From assembly GCA_023846275.1 (NCBI GenBank), contig CM043869.1, positions 34,932,737 to 34,996,736 of the forward strand: 64,000 nucleotides of DNA, written 5' to 3'. The position numbers and the translations under genes were made by a program. The notes beneath the pieces are model-generated. The model searched no databases. It was given only the letters and a program-made list of their open reading frames with translations, and was not told where the DNA came from. This document shows, one piece after another, positions 1-13,210 of this stretch; positions within the stretch are counted from its first letter, which is position 1; the number at the start of each line of letters is the position of its first letter. This DNA is from Vanilla planifolia. Lineage: Eukaryota > Streptophyta > Magnoliopsida > Asparagales > Orchidaceae.

Positions 1-560
1 TATTCAGATTATTAGATCCTTGTACATTTGCAAATCCTTCTCTTTTTGATCTCCTTATTTGTATTTTTTATTCAATAAATTTTCACATATCAATATTCAA
101 TATTTTCACAAAATGTCATATTTATGCAATGATAGATTATTTTGGAATAGGTTTATTATATATACTATGCTAGTGTCCTCGCTCAAATTCCAAATTTTAG
201 TAAATCTTTGCTCTGATAACACCCTATCACGCCCGACTTATTAATTACTATTATTATTGACTAATAGTACTATAACATCAGAGAATCTACAACAATATTT
301 GAGGACACAATATCACTATGATGAGGATGACGAAAATAAATAATAGATTACTTTCATATTTAAATATTTTTTATTAAAAGAGTTACGACAAATTTATTAC
401 ATACATATTCCATCTTCAATAGAGATGTAATATTAGTAACATCATCAATATGTATAGAATATCATAATCACAAACCTCACATGTCATTCTAAGTATTCTC
501 TTTCTATGAATCTGTGACATTCTATAATGTGAGTTGGAGAGAGCATAAAATGTTTAGCAA
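1..560 (-). mobile_element. Degenerate Ty3/gypsy remnant (5' UTR, PBS and start of 5' LTR)
   Basis: Read on the minus strand, this is the junction between the 5' LTR and the leader of a gypsy element related to the intact one at 13-22 kb. Shared landmarks in the same order are a 'gtgtcctc.ctca' stretch before the PBS, a PBS-like block, then an LTR start at about 225 (tatcacgccc, matching tgtcaagccc). Further in, 'acatcagaga' and 'tttgaggacacaa' match 'tcatcagagt' and 'taagtgaggacaaa'. TG has become TA at the LTR end and no coding sequence remains. The right limit of the LTR is uncertain and it may continue beyond 560. Confidence 0.5.
210..223 (-). other. Degenerate tRNA-iMet primer binding site
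   Basis: Plus strand reads gctctgataacacc. The intact element has gctctgatacca at the same place, next to its LTR. One inserted base breaks the match to the initiator tRNA-Met 3' end. Confidence 0.5.
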
Positions 561-1680
561 GTAAATTTTGTATGAATAAATAGTAATGTGTAATAAAATT
601 ATAATATTTAATACAATAAGCATAATATCAACATGACATATCAACAATACTTATAATATAATAAACTAAAAATAGAAATAAACATGTTATAAAAGTGTGC
701 ACACATATTTTTGTATATATAATCTATATTTTTTTTACATGTTGCATATTTTTTTTCATTTCTTTATAACATTTCTTTCTTTCTTTTTTAAGTAGGCCTA
801 GATGTTTCTCATATGATTATACCTTATGTTTTAATTATATCTCATTTCATATCTTGTATCTCATCACATTATCACCAGACCTCTAATTGTAGACATATCA
901 TAGTTGGCCAGTTGTATCAATCACATATTATCTTCGTATATTGATCATACACTAAATGTTAATGATAACGAAGGAGATCTCTGATGTTATCTCATAGCTC
1001 AGTATAAAACCAGTATCTATCATGATCAACATCATGTGTTAGAGTTCATCATATATATGAAATCATAGGGACAAGTCCAAAGAAATTTCACTTTGTATTC
1101 GCTTTTCTTTTTTAATAGGGTATTTGAGATTGTTATCTTTATCTTATACATGTCATATGCTCATCTTGTATCTTTTTTTATTGTATTTCACTCCTGTTCT
1201 TGACATCTCTCAATTTCTTGTCCTTTCTTTTTTTCTCTTTGTTTCCTACAAGGAATTATATTCTTTTTCAAATTGATTCCCATGGTTTATAACACCTTAC
1301 ACATATCATTTAAAGGAAAGAATCATATTTAAAAATTGACTTTATATACTTTTTTTTGAATTCTGTCACACTTTGGCAACTCTTTCTGTTTTTCTTATTT
1401 TTCTCAATTTTTTATTTGTTGGGAACATAATGACAATTGTTTATACCTTAAAAATTGCATGTCAATTTTGTTGAAATATTTTATTAATTACAACCAAAAA
1501 TAAAGTTCTCTTTGGATAGAACTTCTTGTTCCTAACTAAAAAGAAGCTTTCTCACTTATAACCTTCAAGGTGGTCTTTTTTTGGCACAGAAAAAGTCATG
1601 GAATTTCTTAATAGTAGCAACAACTCTTCTTACATGTATATATATGTATTATTTTTTCTATATTGTTTTTATTTTGTTTA
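561..1680. other. AT-rich stretch, probably remainder of gypsy LTR remnant
   Basis: No coding sequence. Pyrimidine-rich tracts and decayed sequence could be the body of the LTR that starts near 225. No second LTR boundary, target duplication or gene is recognisable. Confidence 0.3.
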
Positions 1681-1866
1681 ATTGCAAACTTTGCTTTCCA
1701 TCAATTCCCAATGGCGAATATCCTGCATCTTGTTCAACTGGGTTTTCGTTTGGGTATTGCAGCCTTTCGGTGTCGGGATTCCACATGACCGCCTTCTTCG
1801 CTTGCTCCTTTCATGAAACCCTGAAACGCGGTTTTGGAAACTTTGGGAGAATGTGTCCAGGTTATT
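1681..1866. other. Unassigned higher-GC island
   Basis: About 180 bp with clearly higher GC than its flanks. On the plus strand it ends in a canonical-looking donor (gtccag followed by gttatt). A short plus-strand frame and a minus-strand frame are open over parts of it, but neither product is recognised. It could be an isolated exon, 5' UTR sequence or a gene relic. Confidence 0.2.
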
Positions 1867-4657
1867 AAAAAGAAATAAACTTAATAAAGTTTTTTTTCTA
1901 ATAAATTTAAAATATTAATTAAAATTCGACAAATATTTTGAAAATTTTACGGCAAGTACCAAAATTCATCACTTAGCTCTATTCGAGTTTGTATTTATAT
2001 CTCAATTTCAAGCTACGTTGAATTTATTTCACATAATAATGAAAATTCGTACTTAATGCGGATGAGCATCAGGTATTATAATTGCCTTTATCTAAAGCCA
2101 TCCTTTTCTTGACCTAAATGCCATTGTTGATGTTGCTTCACCCTCAAACTACCTCAACATCATATAAAGAGCTGTAATTTGCTCCAGTCTTTGCTGATAT
2201 CAGCATGGCCCAGGTCTTTAACTCACTCTTTAAATGGTTGTGGCCCACTGCTTCCAGTTTGAGCACCTTAATGAATTGTTGCTTGCCACTCCAGTGTTGG
2301 GAGTTCGTGAATATCTGACCATCCAAAACTATATTCTGACAATTGCTTTTTTATTTACCTGGTCAGGTCTGTTGCCATAATGCAGAACTCGACATATTTG
2401 TCTGCCATGTAGCTTTCTGTTATAATGTGATGGACATCAAGCAGTGACAATTCCATTGGTGAAAAACATCTTTGTCACTTGCCGACAGCTTGGGTTCTCT
2501 GTAGTGAAAGACATGCCTAACCCCTTCCTTTTGAAAGGTTAAAATCTCTAGTTAGCCTCCTCCTGCATGGCTTGACTCAGGAGCAGCACAGCTACATCAA
2601 TCCCTTTGGCATCTCTCACCTCACAGTAACTTGATGGTTATTACAATTGGGTGCATCCTTTGATGTCATTGAAGCTGTTTGGCACATTGCTGATGCCAAA
2701 GTTTTTTATGATAACAGAATTTTTAAGTATTTTTTATATTGTCTGATATTTTATTTACTCCTATTACTTAGATAACACTAGATAACCAATTTCTTGGAAG
2801 ACTTCAGCACTTAATCTTAGATTTAGAAACCCTACTACTAAGCTCAAGGATTTAGCATGTGAAGATTCTCTAAGGACTTGCTTGAGTCACTGGTTTTCAT
2901 CTTCATAGTGTTTATTTTAAAGATTTTGTTTGGATATCTATTTTCTATTCAAGAGTTATGACATTTACAAAGTTCATGTGATAACTTATACAATTCACTT
3001 CATGAATATAATAAGCTTGAACGAGCCATCAATAGCAAACACTTATGTACTCTTTGTATAATCCTTCAACATAGACAAAAGGTTCCATAGATTAATCTTA
3101 AGAAAATTGATTAAGATTGTAGGTTTTAATATATAATCATGTTTATGATATTGGATTGTTTTTGTGATCAAATTTGAATTAATTTAGAATTGCATTTAGC
3201 AATTTGAGCCTTAATGATGAAAATTCCATTGTGAATATGTTCTATCTGGAAAAAAACTTACATTCATTGTGCAAACCTATGTTTAGCATGTGAATCATAT
3301 TTAAAATATCAATTCCATTTTAAGGATAACGTTTGGCCCTAATGGATTTGACTTCACCATTTCGACCAATAGGTTCCTTGATTTAAGTAAATGACACCAT
3401 TTATTATGAATACTTAGATAACGTGTCACATATATGTTTTTATTTATGTTTGGCATTGACAACTTATTCAAATATCATTTCTATGTCATGGTCGAAATCT
3501 TACTTTATTTAGGTGTTATATCTTTAATTTGGACACTTTTGTTCATTATTCTAAATAGCATATTTTGTATGCAAACCTCAAGAGTATCCTTCAGGTACAT
3601 AGATATTGTCATTTTGCACATATTTAAATTATTTTTGGATGCATATCGTATATTACATTATTCCAAATTCTTTAATTCTATTTAACCTGTTAATGCAGCT
3701 TGATCATTTGGTACAATCGCTTGATTGTTTGATATGGTCATGCCAAATGCATTGTACAATGCTGAATAATACTATATGATCATGACTAATTGTATGATAT
3801 GATCAAACGATAGTATGACATGACCATGACTTGACAAACGATAATAGCTTGTTTCTTAAAAAAGGCCGAGTGGGGTTTTTAATATATTTGGTCTCAAAGG
3901 ATAGAAGGTTATTATTGTTGGTCTTTGGGTTTTTGGTTGCTATCAACACCATCCCTTAGGCACAACGTTATCATTACTGAACCTCTCTCAAATTTTTTAG
4001 CAAGCATGTAATAGAAGAGAGGGTTTAAGTGTGTGCTTATATTGCAAGATTATTTAAGAATATTTGAAGTGCACCTGTAAGGAAATTCAAACCAATCATT
4101 TTGCATTTATTCTCCACTTAGCAAGCTGTTGGTCGTAGCATTTTTTCCATCTCCGTTGTTTAAATTATATATTTTCCAATCCTTGGAGATTGTATTGTTT
4201 CCCTCTATGTATTTATTGTCATTTTATGCCACCTTTACCTGGTTTGTAAGGAAGTTGTGTGTTTTATTCTCAATGTTCAGAGGGATAGTTGTCTCACTGC
4301 AAGGCATGTGTTGGAAAGGTTGTGATTTGTTGGCCTTGGGCTTTATAGAGTGTTTGTATTGTGTTAACTTTATGCTTGGTATAGCGTGCTCTTGATTTAT
4401 CACTCCTAAGCTTTACTGTAGAACGGTTTGGGTTGTAATTTAGTTCATCTTGAAAAAGGCGTTTGTGTTGGGCTTCTCCATTGCCTCGTGTTGCAGTTTT
4501 TAATACCCAGTTCAACACCTTCGTCAAGCCTAAGGGCTGACAATAAGGTCCTGTAGTCCATAAAAATAAACTCAAATTTTCCTTTCTCACTAGTTATACA
4601 GCTGGTTGCACTTAAACTTTTGTCTTGTTCAACTAATCCATTGTTATGCTATTTCAG
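1867..4657. other. Intergenic or long intronic sequence, no gene recognised
   Basis: Between about 2,100 and 2,700 the base composition is more balanced and short frames open on the minus strand, but I recognise no product and no splice-consistent chain. The rest is AT-rich. If the CDF gene beginning at 4,658 extends leftwards, this is its intron. I looked here for the preceding CDF exon and did not find it. Confidence 0.3.
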
Positions 4658-5914
4658 GTAGATCCCTTTCTAAGCGTTAGTGCTGCACATGATATTGGTG
4701 AGAATGTGCGTCAAAAAATTCAGAAATCTCATAATCAAATTGCTGAAGTTTTTATTCACATAGGTACCTTATAATACTTTCTTTATATTCATTGCTGCAT
4801 TTTTATTGCATTATATAAATTTTGGTTTCTAAATCTTGAGTAACCATTATTTCTTTGAGTGGATATTTCATCTCCCTACAAATGGCCATTACATGCATCT
4901 CTTGTAGTTATTAATGCCGGGGTAGAACTTTTGAAGAGTATTTTTTGGCCATCTATTGCCAAAATCTTTCAAGTAACTCTCCCTCAAATGGGAATATAGA
5001 TTAATATTGATCTGAACAAAGGTTTACTTGTGGAAGATTTTTGCCTCACCGTCTCGACCTTCTTGAATTGCACCAATTTTGGCCACTGCTACTAAATCTT
5101 TCTTAGAATTTGTGTTGTATAGATCCTTCTTTTTCATGCGGTGCCTCTGAGATGGACCAGAGAAAGAATTTGAAGTATAAGGACAGTCAGAATGTAAAGA
5201 ATTTCACACATCGTGATGCAGAAGCTGTTGTTTCTCATGTAATTTCATCAATGTTTCAGGAGGTAAAGATTCTCACTCTCAATCTGTCAGGCTTTATGCT
5301 GCTTAAGTTGTAAACTTCTTTAAACAAAAATAGAATAATATTAGCGTGTAAAAGAAGAGTAGGAGGTGCAAATGAAGGAAAATGTGTACAAAGTGAAGTA
5401 ACATCCTTAATGTTTCCGGGTGAATTTGTAAATTATAGTTGAAACCTAAACCAGTAAAACAGAAGTGAATGGAAGGACAAAGTTAATTTAAGCAATTGGA
5501 ACAGGGAAAATAATTATATTTACTTCCCTATATTCAATATTATAATTTTCAAGATTATCACTTAGTTCATTAGTAATGGCGAAAACCATATGCATGCATG
5601 CTGAAGGATTAATGCGATGCAGAAAATGACAGTTGAGCGCTTAACTCAGCACACATTGCAAGGAAAAGTATTGCTCCAGGTTCAAGTCTCCATGCCCCCA
5701 GATATGTTGATCCAGTAATCATCTTAACTATTACTCTACGAAATCCTGTGGATGAACACATTTTGCTTATTCATCGCTTTATGGCTTCAGAGATGCTATG
5801 GCAATGGCAAGGGAAGCAGAGAAAGAAATACAAAAGTCTTCTTCTACAATTAGTCAAGTTAGCATTCATCTTAGATTGGGTCATCCAATAGATAGTAATC
5901 TTGCCGATAACTAG
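4658..5914 (+). CDS. Cation diffusion facilitator / metal tolerance protein, C-terminal part (last four exons)
   Basis: The product is the cytosolic C-terminal domain of a CDF (MTP/ZnT-type) divalent-metal/proton antiporter, the part used for dimerisation and metal sensing. Exons are 4658-4763, 5123-5262, 5623-5714 and 5791-5914, joined by GT..AG introns of 359, 360 and 76 bp. The joined frame is 462 nt, giving 153 codons and TAG. Exon 1 holds the family hallmark of VDP, AHDIGENVRQKI and VFIHI, completed to HIDPS across the first splice. Later exons read LLQVQVSMPPDM and then DAMAMAREAEKEI and QVSIHLRLG, as in plant MTP C2-like proteins (family assignment from memory). The six-helix membrane domain with its His/Asp metal sites is not in the window. 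An acceptor (atttcag) precedes 4658, so earlier exons either lie left of position 1 behind a very long intron or are lost. No frame damage is seen. Confidence 0.8.
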
Positions 5915-7071
5915 TTGGTGCTCTTCATGCTTACTATGTCTTATTTCTAAATTCAATCTTAAGTTGAATTTCTCCAATGTAGTATATACCACATTTGTTT
6001 GAATGACTTTTATTTCACCAAGTCATGCCTCAACTTTTATGTTGGAGGCTGAAGAATGGAGTTTTATTTGCCATGTGGGTCAGGAACTACTTGCTGATCT
6101 TTTGGAAGACAAAACAATAATATGGCTGAAAGGAATCTGAACATTTACCAATCTCTGCTTGCAAAGCTAATCTACTACTCTTTTAACTTCATATTCTTAA
6201 GTTTTTATTTGCTGTGATGTATGATCTTGCACTTGATTGTTTACTGTTTGGCTTTGTAAGTATTGGCTTATGCGTACTGTTGTTTTGCCCATTATAATGA
6301 AAAGGCAAAGTAGAGGTTCCAATCAAATGCAGTCAAGACTGAGATGATTGTCAAAATTCTTGAGAGGGCTCATGGGATTATCTATTTAATTATTTTTTTA
6401 TTAAAATAATAATCCCAAGTTTTTAAAATATAAGACATTTGGGAATAATGATGGACTAACTTTTCAACTTATTAATTTATCTAATCTTAGCAATTGATTA
6501 AAGATGACACTATATAATTTAAAATTGAAAAAGGTTTTCTTATAAATTTTGTTTTTATTCATATACGACCATAGTATGTATCACAATATATTTATAATTA
6601 ACAATTATAAATATGAAATCATACCAAACTATGATTCAAACATAATATAGATTCATATTTCTTAATCTAAAATTAACCTAACACACTTACAATATAAGAT
6701 TGAGATTGACATTTTCAAAATGCATCACTCTTGCTTATTTGTGTAACTTGTAAGATATTTATTGTCATCTAAAATAATCATAGAATTATTTATTATCACT
6801 AATTATGATAGTCAAAACTATAAGGTATTTTTTAATGCTCATTTGTATCTATTTTTTTTAATATATTTTTGTATTTTTCTTAATCATTCTAATTTCTTTT
6901 CTTTAGTTTAAAACACATATTCTAAGATTCTACTTATATAAAATCCAATTATTTTATAACAAACATAATGCAATGTACTTCAATCAATGCTACTCTTTCC
7001 CAACAATATGCTTAATTCAAATTCTACTTTATTTACTATACATTTATTATTATATTCTAAAACTCTCTCAC
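5915..7071. other. 3' flank of the CDF gene, AT-rich, nothing identified
   Basis: Presumably holds the CDF 3' UTR in its first few hundred bases. No other coding or structural signal is recognised. Confidence 0.3.
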
Positions 7072-7275
7072 TTACCCTTTTGTTCTTGTTGAGGGTCGTT
7101 CGAGCTTTTCCTGGGAGTATGGCATGGGTTACTTCAGCGCCGTAGCGCCTGGTACTCGGACATTAGCTCGAGGTATTTTCTCTACCCCTTCTTACCCTGA
7201 GAAAAAGCAAGGTCACCTTGTGTCCTTGAACCGATAACCATCTTTCGACTAACCTAGCCTTCTCCGTCCCTCGAT
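7072..7275 (-). pseudogene. Nuclear copy of a plastid 23S rRNA fragment (NUPT)
   Basis: The minus strand reads as an internal part of large-subunit rRNA. It contains GGCGCTACGGCGCTGAAGTA, then CCATGCCATACTCCCAGG and AAAAGCTCGAACGACC, the plastid counterpart of the bacterial segment around 'ACTACGGTGCTGAAG' and 'CCAGGAAAAGCC'. Upstream is GGTTCAAGGACACAAGGTGA. It is only about 200 bp, is roughly half G+C in an AT desert, and carries what look like C-to-T/G-to-A changes and a small insertion near its 3' end (CAACAAGAACAAAAGGGT). It is a fragment and cannot be a functional rRNA gene. The identification rests on remembered rRNA sequence. Confidence 0.8.
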
Positions 7276-7477
7276 AAGTATTTTTAATTCCCTCAAAATT
7301 TGCACATCAACTTTCTTCCTTTGATTTCTTTTCCTCTCAAATGTAGCCCTAAGTTAAAAGATATTTGTATCATTTCTATTATTATTATATGTATATATAG
7401 TTTTCTCAGCTTTTTTTTCTTTGTGTAATAATTAAATTGACATATTACATGTTACCTTTAATGTTTAACTAAAAAAT

Positions 7478-7545
7478 ATCTCTTAGCTTAGTGGTAAAAG
7501 CTTTTGTTTTAAGCAATAGAGGTTTTGGGTTCAAATTTTAATAGA
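7478..7545 (+). repeat. tRNA-derived SINE-like head
   Basis: Contains an A-box-like 'tagcttagtggtaaaag' and, about 35 bp on, a B-box-like 'gggttcaaatttt', the internal RNA polymerase III promoter layout of tRNAs and tRNA-derived SINEs. It cannot be folded into a normal tRNA by eye. No clear 3' tail or target duplication was found. A second weak A-box-like string (cttgtcttagtagtaag) occurs near 7,650. Confidence 0.4.
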
Positions 7546-8994
7546 ACATTTTAAAACATATTTCCTTTAGTTTTCGTATAGTTGATGACACTTTCTTGGT
7601 TTAATTATTGTTTAAATGTAAATTGCCTCAACATGTTTTAACTTAATTACTTGTCTTAGTAGTAAGATAATGTCTTCCTTCACACCTCTTATTTATTTGA
7701 CTATAATCATTAATTTGAATAAATTATTAATTTATCCATCACAAATAGTAAATTTGATATGTTTTTTGAGATATAATCAAACATTAGTATTTTAATCAAT
7801 TTTATTTAAATTTGAAAATACCAATTCATTTTTTTCAAAATACTTATATTTATATTTATATTATCTTAATTTTAACATCTATATTCTTTTAAAATAGATA
7901 AAAAATAAAATATATAAATATATACACATAAACATACATACATATGCATATTACATATTTATAAGTCTATTAGATTTAAAAAATTATTTTTTATTTATTT
8001 TTCTCTTATTATAATAATAATATACTATATTTTATCCTTAATATATTATACTTTCTATACAAATTTTCACTAACATATGATATATTGGGTTAAATGTTCT
8101 ATACACTATATTTAAGATCATATAATAGTTGTCTCTATAATATTTTACTTTTCTTATTTCACATTAAATTATAGACTGATATATTATGCATTGACTCCAT
8201 TATATTGTACGTCCATATATTACCACACATGTAACTTCATAATATTCTATTTTGTTCCCGCCATTTCATAGCCTAATGTATTGTACGTTTGTTCCACATA
8301 TGGTACATATAATTTAGATCACTTTAATCTCTTTTTATATAGATTATATGCATCCTTTAAACTCATTATCATCCAAGTTAAAATACTATATGTCTAATTC
8401 AGATTTCGTATGCCAATTATTGCATACATTTCCCTTTGAATAGACTTAGGCCTTAACGTATTGTACATTGGAATTAGTATTTAATCATTCCCTTTTAAAA
8501 GGGAATAAATCTCACCAAAGTTGTTTAATTTCTTCTCCAATCAATTTCAAACACCCTTAAACCATTACAAAAACACCTTTATTACATAAAGTAGCCAATA
8601 CTCTTACAAATTCTTACATAAAATCAATAATATAATACATAATTTACAATTCCTTTTTATCTCTATTTCCTTTGCTTTTCAACTCTCAGTTGTAGGTTCC
8701 TCATGAGTTTCCTCTATTTTTTTTTTTTGTAGTTATGACTTCTCCTCTTCTAATTCCAAAAGTAATGACCCACACAACCTTTACACTTCCTTTTAAGTTA
8801 GTAATAACACCTTTCGTTCCTCATCTCGTCTCCTCCTTATTCTCTATTTTTCTTCTTTCCTACTCTTAGATTACCAAATCACCTTCACCTCCTAATTGAA
8901 ATCCATTTATCTTAATTAATTTGGTAAAATTAAAATTTTTAAAATTATCATTTTGCATTTATCAAATCATAAAGTGTAACATCCTTCTTTAAGG
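7546..8994. other. AT-rich intergenic sequence
   Basis: Very AT-rich with simple-sequence stretches, for example near 7,900-8,050. No gene, RNA or bounded repeat recognised. Confidence 0.3.
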
Positions 8995-9985
8995 GGTCAT
9001 TTCTTGCAAGGTCACACATCGAAAAATTTTTCCAACTCTAACATGTTTAACCATAGAGTTCTCATAAGATTTAAACTAAAACTACTCTCAAAAGATGTCT
9101 CACCATTTCGAAGCTTATGACTTATATTTGTTTAGGATATTCCCTCCTATAGTCGATGTAGAACTGATTCACCATCCTAATCCTATAATTTGAATGTTCT
9201 CTTAGTCCTTTCATCCTTATTGGACAACCCGAGCTCTCACATTTCAAATATTCTTCTAATCTTTCTATCATTCTTGGGTAGCTAGTTTGGTGTTACATGC
9301 TCACTAACTTTCTTAATCACATTAGACTAGAGGAGGTTAACTCTGACATTATATTATAATATCTTAGCCTTCTTTGGCGAGATATTATTTCAAAATAATT
9401 AGATTTTATCCATCTCTAAGGGATTCTTTCTTACTTGGTTACTCATACCAAATTTTTTTAACTTTAACATATTTAACTAAAGAGTTCTCATAAGAGTTCT
9501 CCTAATTCTTTCATCCTTCTTATGTAGTTAGTTAGATGTTACACACCCATAAGCTTCTACTTAATTTCTTCTTGAACCACATTGAACTAGAGGAGATCAA
9601 CCCTAATATTATATTATAACATCCTAGTCTTCCTTAGTGAGATGTTTTCCCTAATTAATCATGTTTTGTCATTCTCTAACGAGTCTCTTCTTACTTGGAC
9701 ACTTATATCAAAATTTCTCTAACTTCAACATGTTAACCATGGATTTTTCATTAGGTTTAAACCTAGGTTGCCCCTAAAGTATGTTTTATCATTTTAAGGC
9801 TTATGACTTATATCGCTAAAGATATTATCTTTTGTAGCCTATGAGAAACTTATTCACTCTCTTAGTTTGATATTGAGGATGTTCTTCTAATTTTTTCGTC
9901 TTTCTTGGGCAATCTTAACCCTCATATTTTGGAAGTTCTTATCCTTTCATCATTCTCAAGTAATTAGTCGACATTACATGAAGTG
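8995..9985. repeat. Three diverged copies of a dispersed repeat
   Basis: The phrase 'aacatgttaacca' after 'acttggacacttatatcaaa' recurs in decayed form near 9,035, 9,460 and 9,725. 'aaggcttatgacttatat' follows copies one and three, and 'aactagaggagatcaaccct' occurs after copies one and two. The order of the shared blocks suggests tandem or nested copies of one old repeat. It resembles the block at 57.8-58.7 kb. No coding potential. Confidence 0.5.
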
Positions 9986-12900
9986 ACATCTATATATCTT
10001 TTTCTTTAAAAGTTATAACTTATTATTTTAATTTTTTAAAAATTGTAAACTCTATCATTAATGGATTCCTCTATAAGAACTTTATTCTAATAACATACTT
10101 AAATAATCTTTTACTTTATTTCATAATATGGCACTTTCTAGTATAATATTAAAATAATAATATTTCAATAAAAATAATAACATTTTAAAAAATACTAATT
10201 TTATAGGTTTACAACACCTTATACAAAGCAAAATTTAGAATTTTATAGGATGTTTGATGTATTTTGATGATTGATTGGATGGTTTAATATGGGTATTAGA
10301 TTGTGTGATAAATTTAAGAAAATTGGTCTAAAGTCTCCATTGAATTCCTTATTGAAGGTTTCATTAATTGTTTGATGACTATGAAATTGTGAAATTTTGA
10401 TTTTCAAAATTTGTACTTTAAGTTGTAAAGAAAGGTTATGTTCTAAGCCTAAAAGTGTTGGTAGTTTTTTGGATAAAGTTTATATTTTAAAGATTAATGT
10501 ATGATAATATATAAACAATGTTTTAGACTTGTCTCAAAAGACATGCCATTTTTGGACTTGGATTCATGAAATAAGCATATTATTTATTAGAACACTTTGA
10601 GAAAAATTTATTATAAGTTGATTTTTAAATTTTGGAATTAAATGAATTTTGTATAAATTTTAAAATTAAATAGAAGAATGAGATTTAAAAAGATATTTTC
10701 ATCTCATATTTAGATAGATAAATCAAATAATTATGATATAAATTTAATAATAAAGTAATTCATGATATATTTCATATTTGAATTATTCTTATATTTTATT
10801 TATTATTTTTTACTTTAATAGATCGTATGATTATCATGGGGTTTATAAATATTCTATTGGCATATGATTCTAATTCAGTAAGACATTTTATTCATGATAA
10901 ATGTACATATATAAAATCAAGTATATAAAAATATAGTTTGATTATATATTAGAAAAAATAATATATTACGTTAATGTTATAGCATGGTATATAAAACAAG
11001 TTTATAATTTATAAAATAGAATTATCATAATAAATTTAGGTTTTCCTAAAACTTTATCCTTAACTCATATGGATATCATTATATAGTCACTAATATTCTA
11101 TACAAAATGGTTAAGGTATAAGTTTGAAGACTTACCTAAATGAAAATTAGCATCATAATTATGATATCATTTGATAATCACTAACACTATATGCAGTGCG
11201 ACTATGTACAAATTTAAAGGCTATTATTGATAGATGCCAACTTATTTATGTTTATGAATAGTGGTCATTTGAATATATATAATGGTTATTATTGGACAAC
11301 ACGTATAATAGTCAAAAGGGAAAATAATATCTTAAGAGAATAAAATAATAGAAATTTAAATATTAAATATTTTGAATAATTTGGGAAACATGTAAAAGCA
11401 TTATTACATATATTTTTTATTATTATCTTATAAATTAGTTATACTTATTTCTTCATTACTATAGTTATTATGGTTATCATGTTATATTTTATTGTCGTAT
11501 GGATAATATACTAAGTTTTATAGTATCTTAGTAGCGTTTACATCATGTCATATTCTCTTATACATAGAGATAAAGATTATGATGAAATAAAGAATGATCA
11601 TACTCACTAGTTGGTTTAGTATGTAAAGTATGATTATGGTAATTATTTATTAAGTTGATGACACTATATTGTTTGGAGAATAATTTTATATTAGTTGTTG
11701 GTACTTTATATCATATGCATATAATATGATATTTAAATTATAAAGATTTTTATATGTGGATATTCTAACTTAGATGTTTTTAAAGAATATTAGTTTGTAT
11801 GATTTGAGAATTGGTATAATTTAGATCTTGCTTGACCAATGTCCTCAGATTTTTCTTACTTATATTTAATCTCTTATTATTGATATATTATGTAATTAGA
11901 TTAGGTGAGACACTAACATATCTAATTACCAATTACGTTGACTTCTTCTATTTCCCAATAATCATTGGACTATTTGATCCATGTCTAAAACATTAGAATC
12001 CTTGAAAATTTCAATTCTTATTCCATTCTTCTTTTAGTGTTCTTAATATGAATATTATTCTCACTGGGATCTCTCATGCAACTTAATGTATGTTTTAACA
12101 ATGAGAACTTAATGAATTACTCAAAAGCAATTTGATTTATAAGAAAAAAGCATACCTTTTCTTCATTTATAATTTCTCCCTAAATCTATTATGAAAATTT
12201 TTTCTCTCCCATGTCTTTCATGAGATTCTGTCTTACAAGTTGTTTTCGAAATAACAAAGCCTCCTCTATGCATAATCCTCCTTAGCTAATGTGATTCTTT
12301 TTCTATAGTTGTGTGAGGGTTATGGTGTTTTAGGAAGATTATTAGAGGAAAAATTTATTAATTAAGATTTTAAATAATCATTTGATTAAAATCTTATAAA
12401 GAATTATATTTTTTTCTTATTTTTCATTCAAATTGAATTACAAAGTCAACTAAAAATTCCAAAATTAATTATTACTTTCTTTTTTTATATACACAAATTT
12501 TTTAATATTATTTAATATTTAAAATATTTTTTTTATTTATGTCTCTCTTCTTTTCTAATTCATTCCGCATCATGGTCACTATGATTATTACCATATAATA
12601 AGTTATATATAAAAATAATATTAAAATAAAATTAGAAATTATAAATTAGATTTATTTATGTATTCAAACCCTATAAGTAGCAATGTTTAAGCTAGCAAAG
12701 GCCTTAGATCAACAATCTTTTTCAACTCACAAGTTGAAGCTATAATTGTACTAAAAGATAAGAATTGTTATATTAAGCCTGCACTTACCTCTCATATAAA
12801 AAGAAAGTAGCCCAAGTGTTGTAAGTATTACTAAGGCCATGACCATGATTTTAGTGTCTTGATTTTATCTTAAATAAAATAGAAAGGCACTTAAATTTTA

Positions 12901-13205
12901 AAAATCATTTTTATTATAAGAAAAGCATGTAATTGAAATTTTTTTTCTTAAAAAATTATTTGAATACAAAAAATAATAAGTCTCATAAGTTTCTTTTAAA
13001 ACACCAATATATCCAAATTTTTATTTTGTTATCACAATAAAAAAATCAAATAAATCATTTTTAACATATAAAGGAACAAATAAACATTATTTAAATAACA
13101 TGGTCTCACAACAAAAGTAAAGTTACTAAACTAATACATGTCATACTCTAACTTGCTCACATAATAGGATTCTCATAAAAAAAGTTCTCCAAATATTATT
13201 ACATG
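9986..13205. other. AT-rich intergenic sequence
   Basis: Low-complexity AT-rich DNA without any long open frame or recognisable repeat boundary. It is the left flank of the intact gypsy insertion. Confidence 0.3.
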
Positions 13206-13210
13206 GTATC
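13206..13210. repeat. Target site duplication, left copy
   Basis: GTATC directly outside the left LTR, repeated at 22562-22566. Confidence 0.9.
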
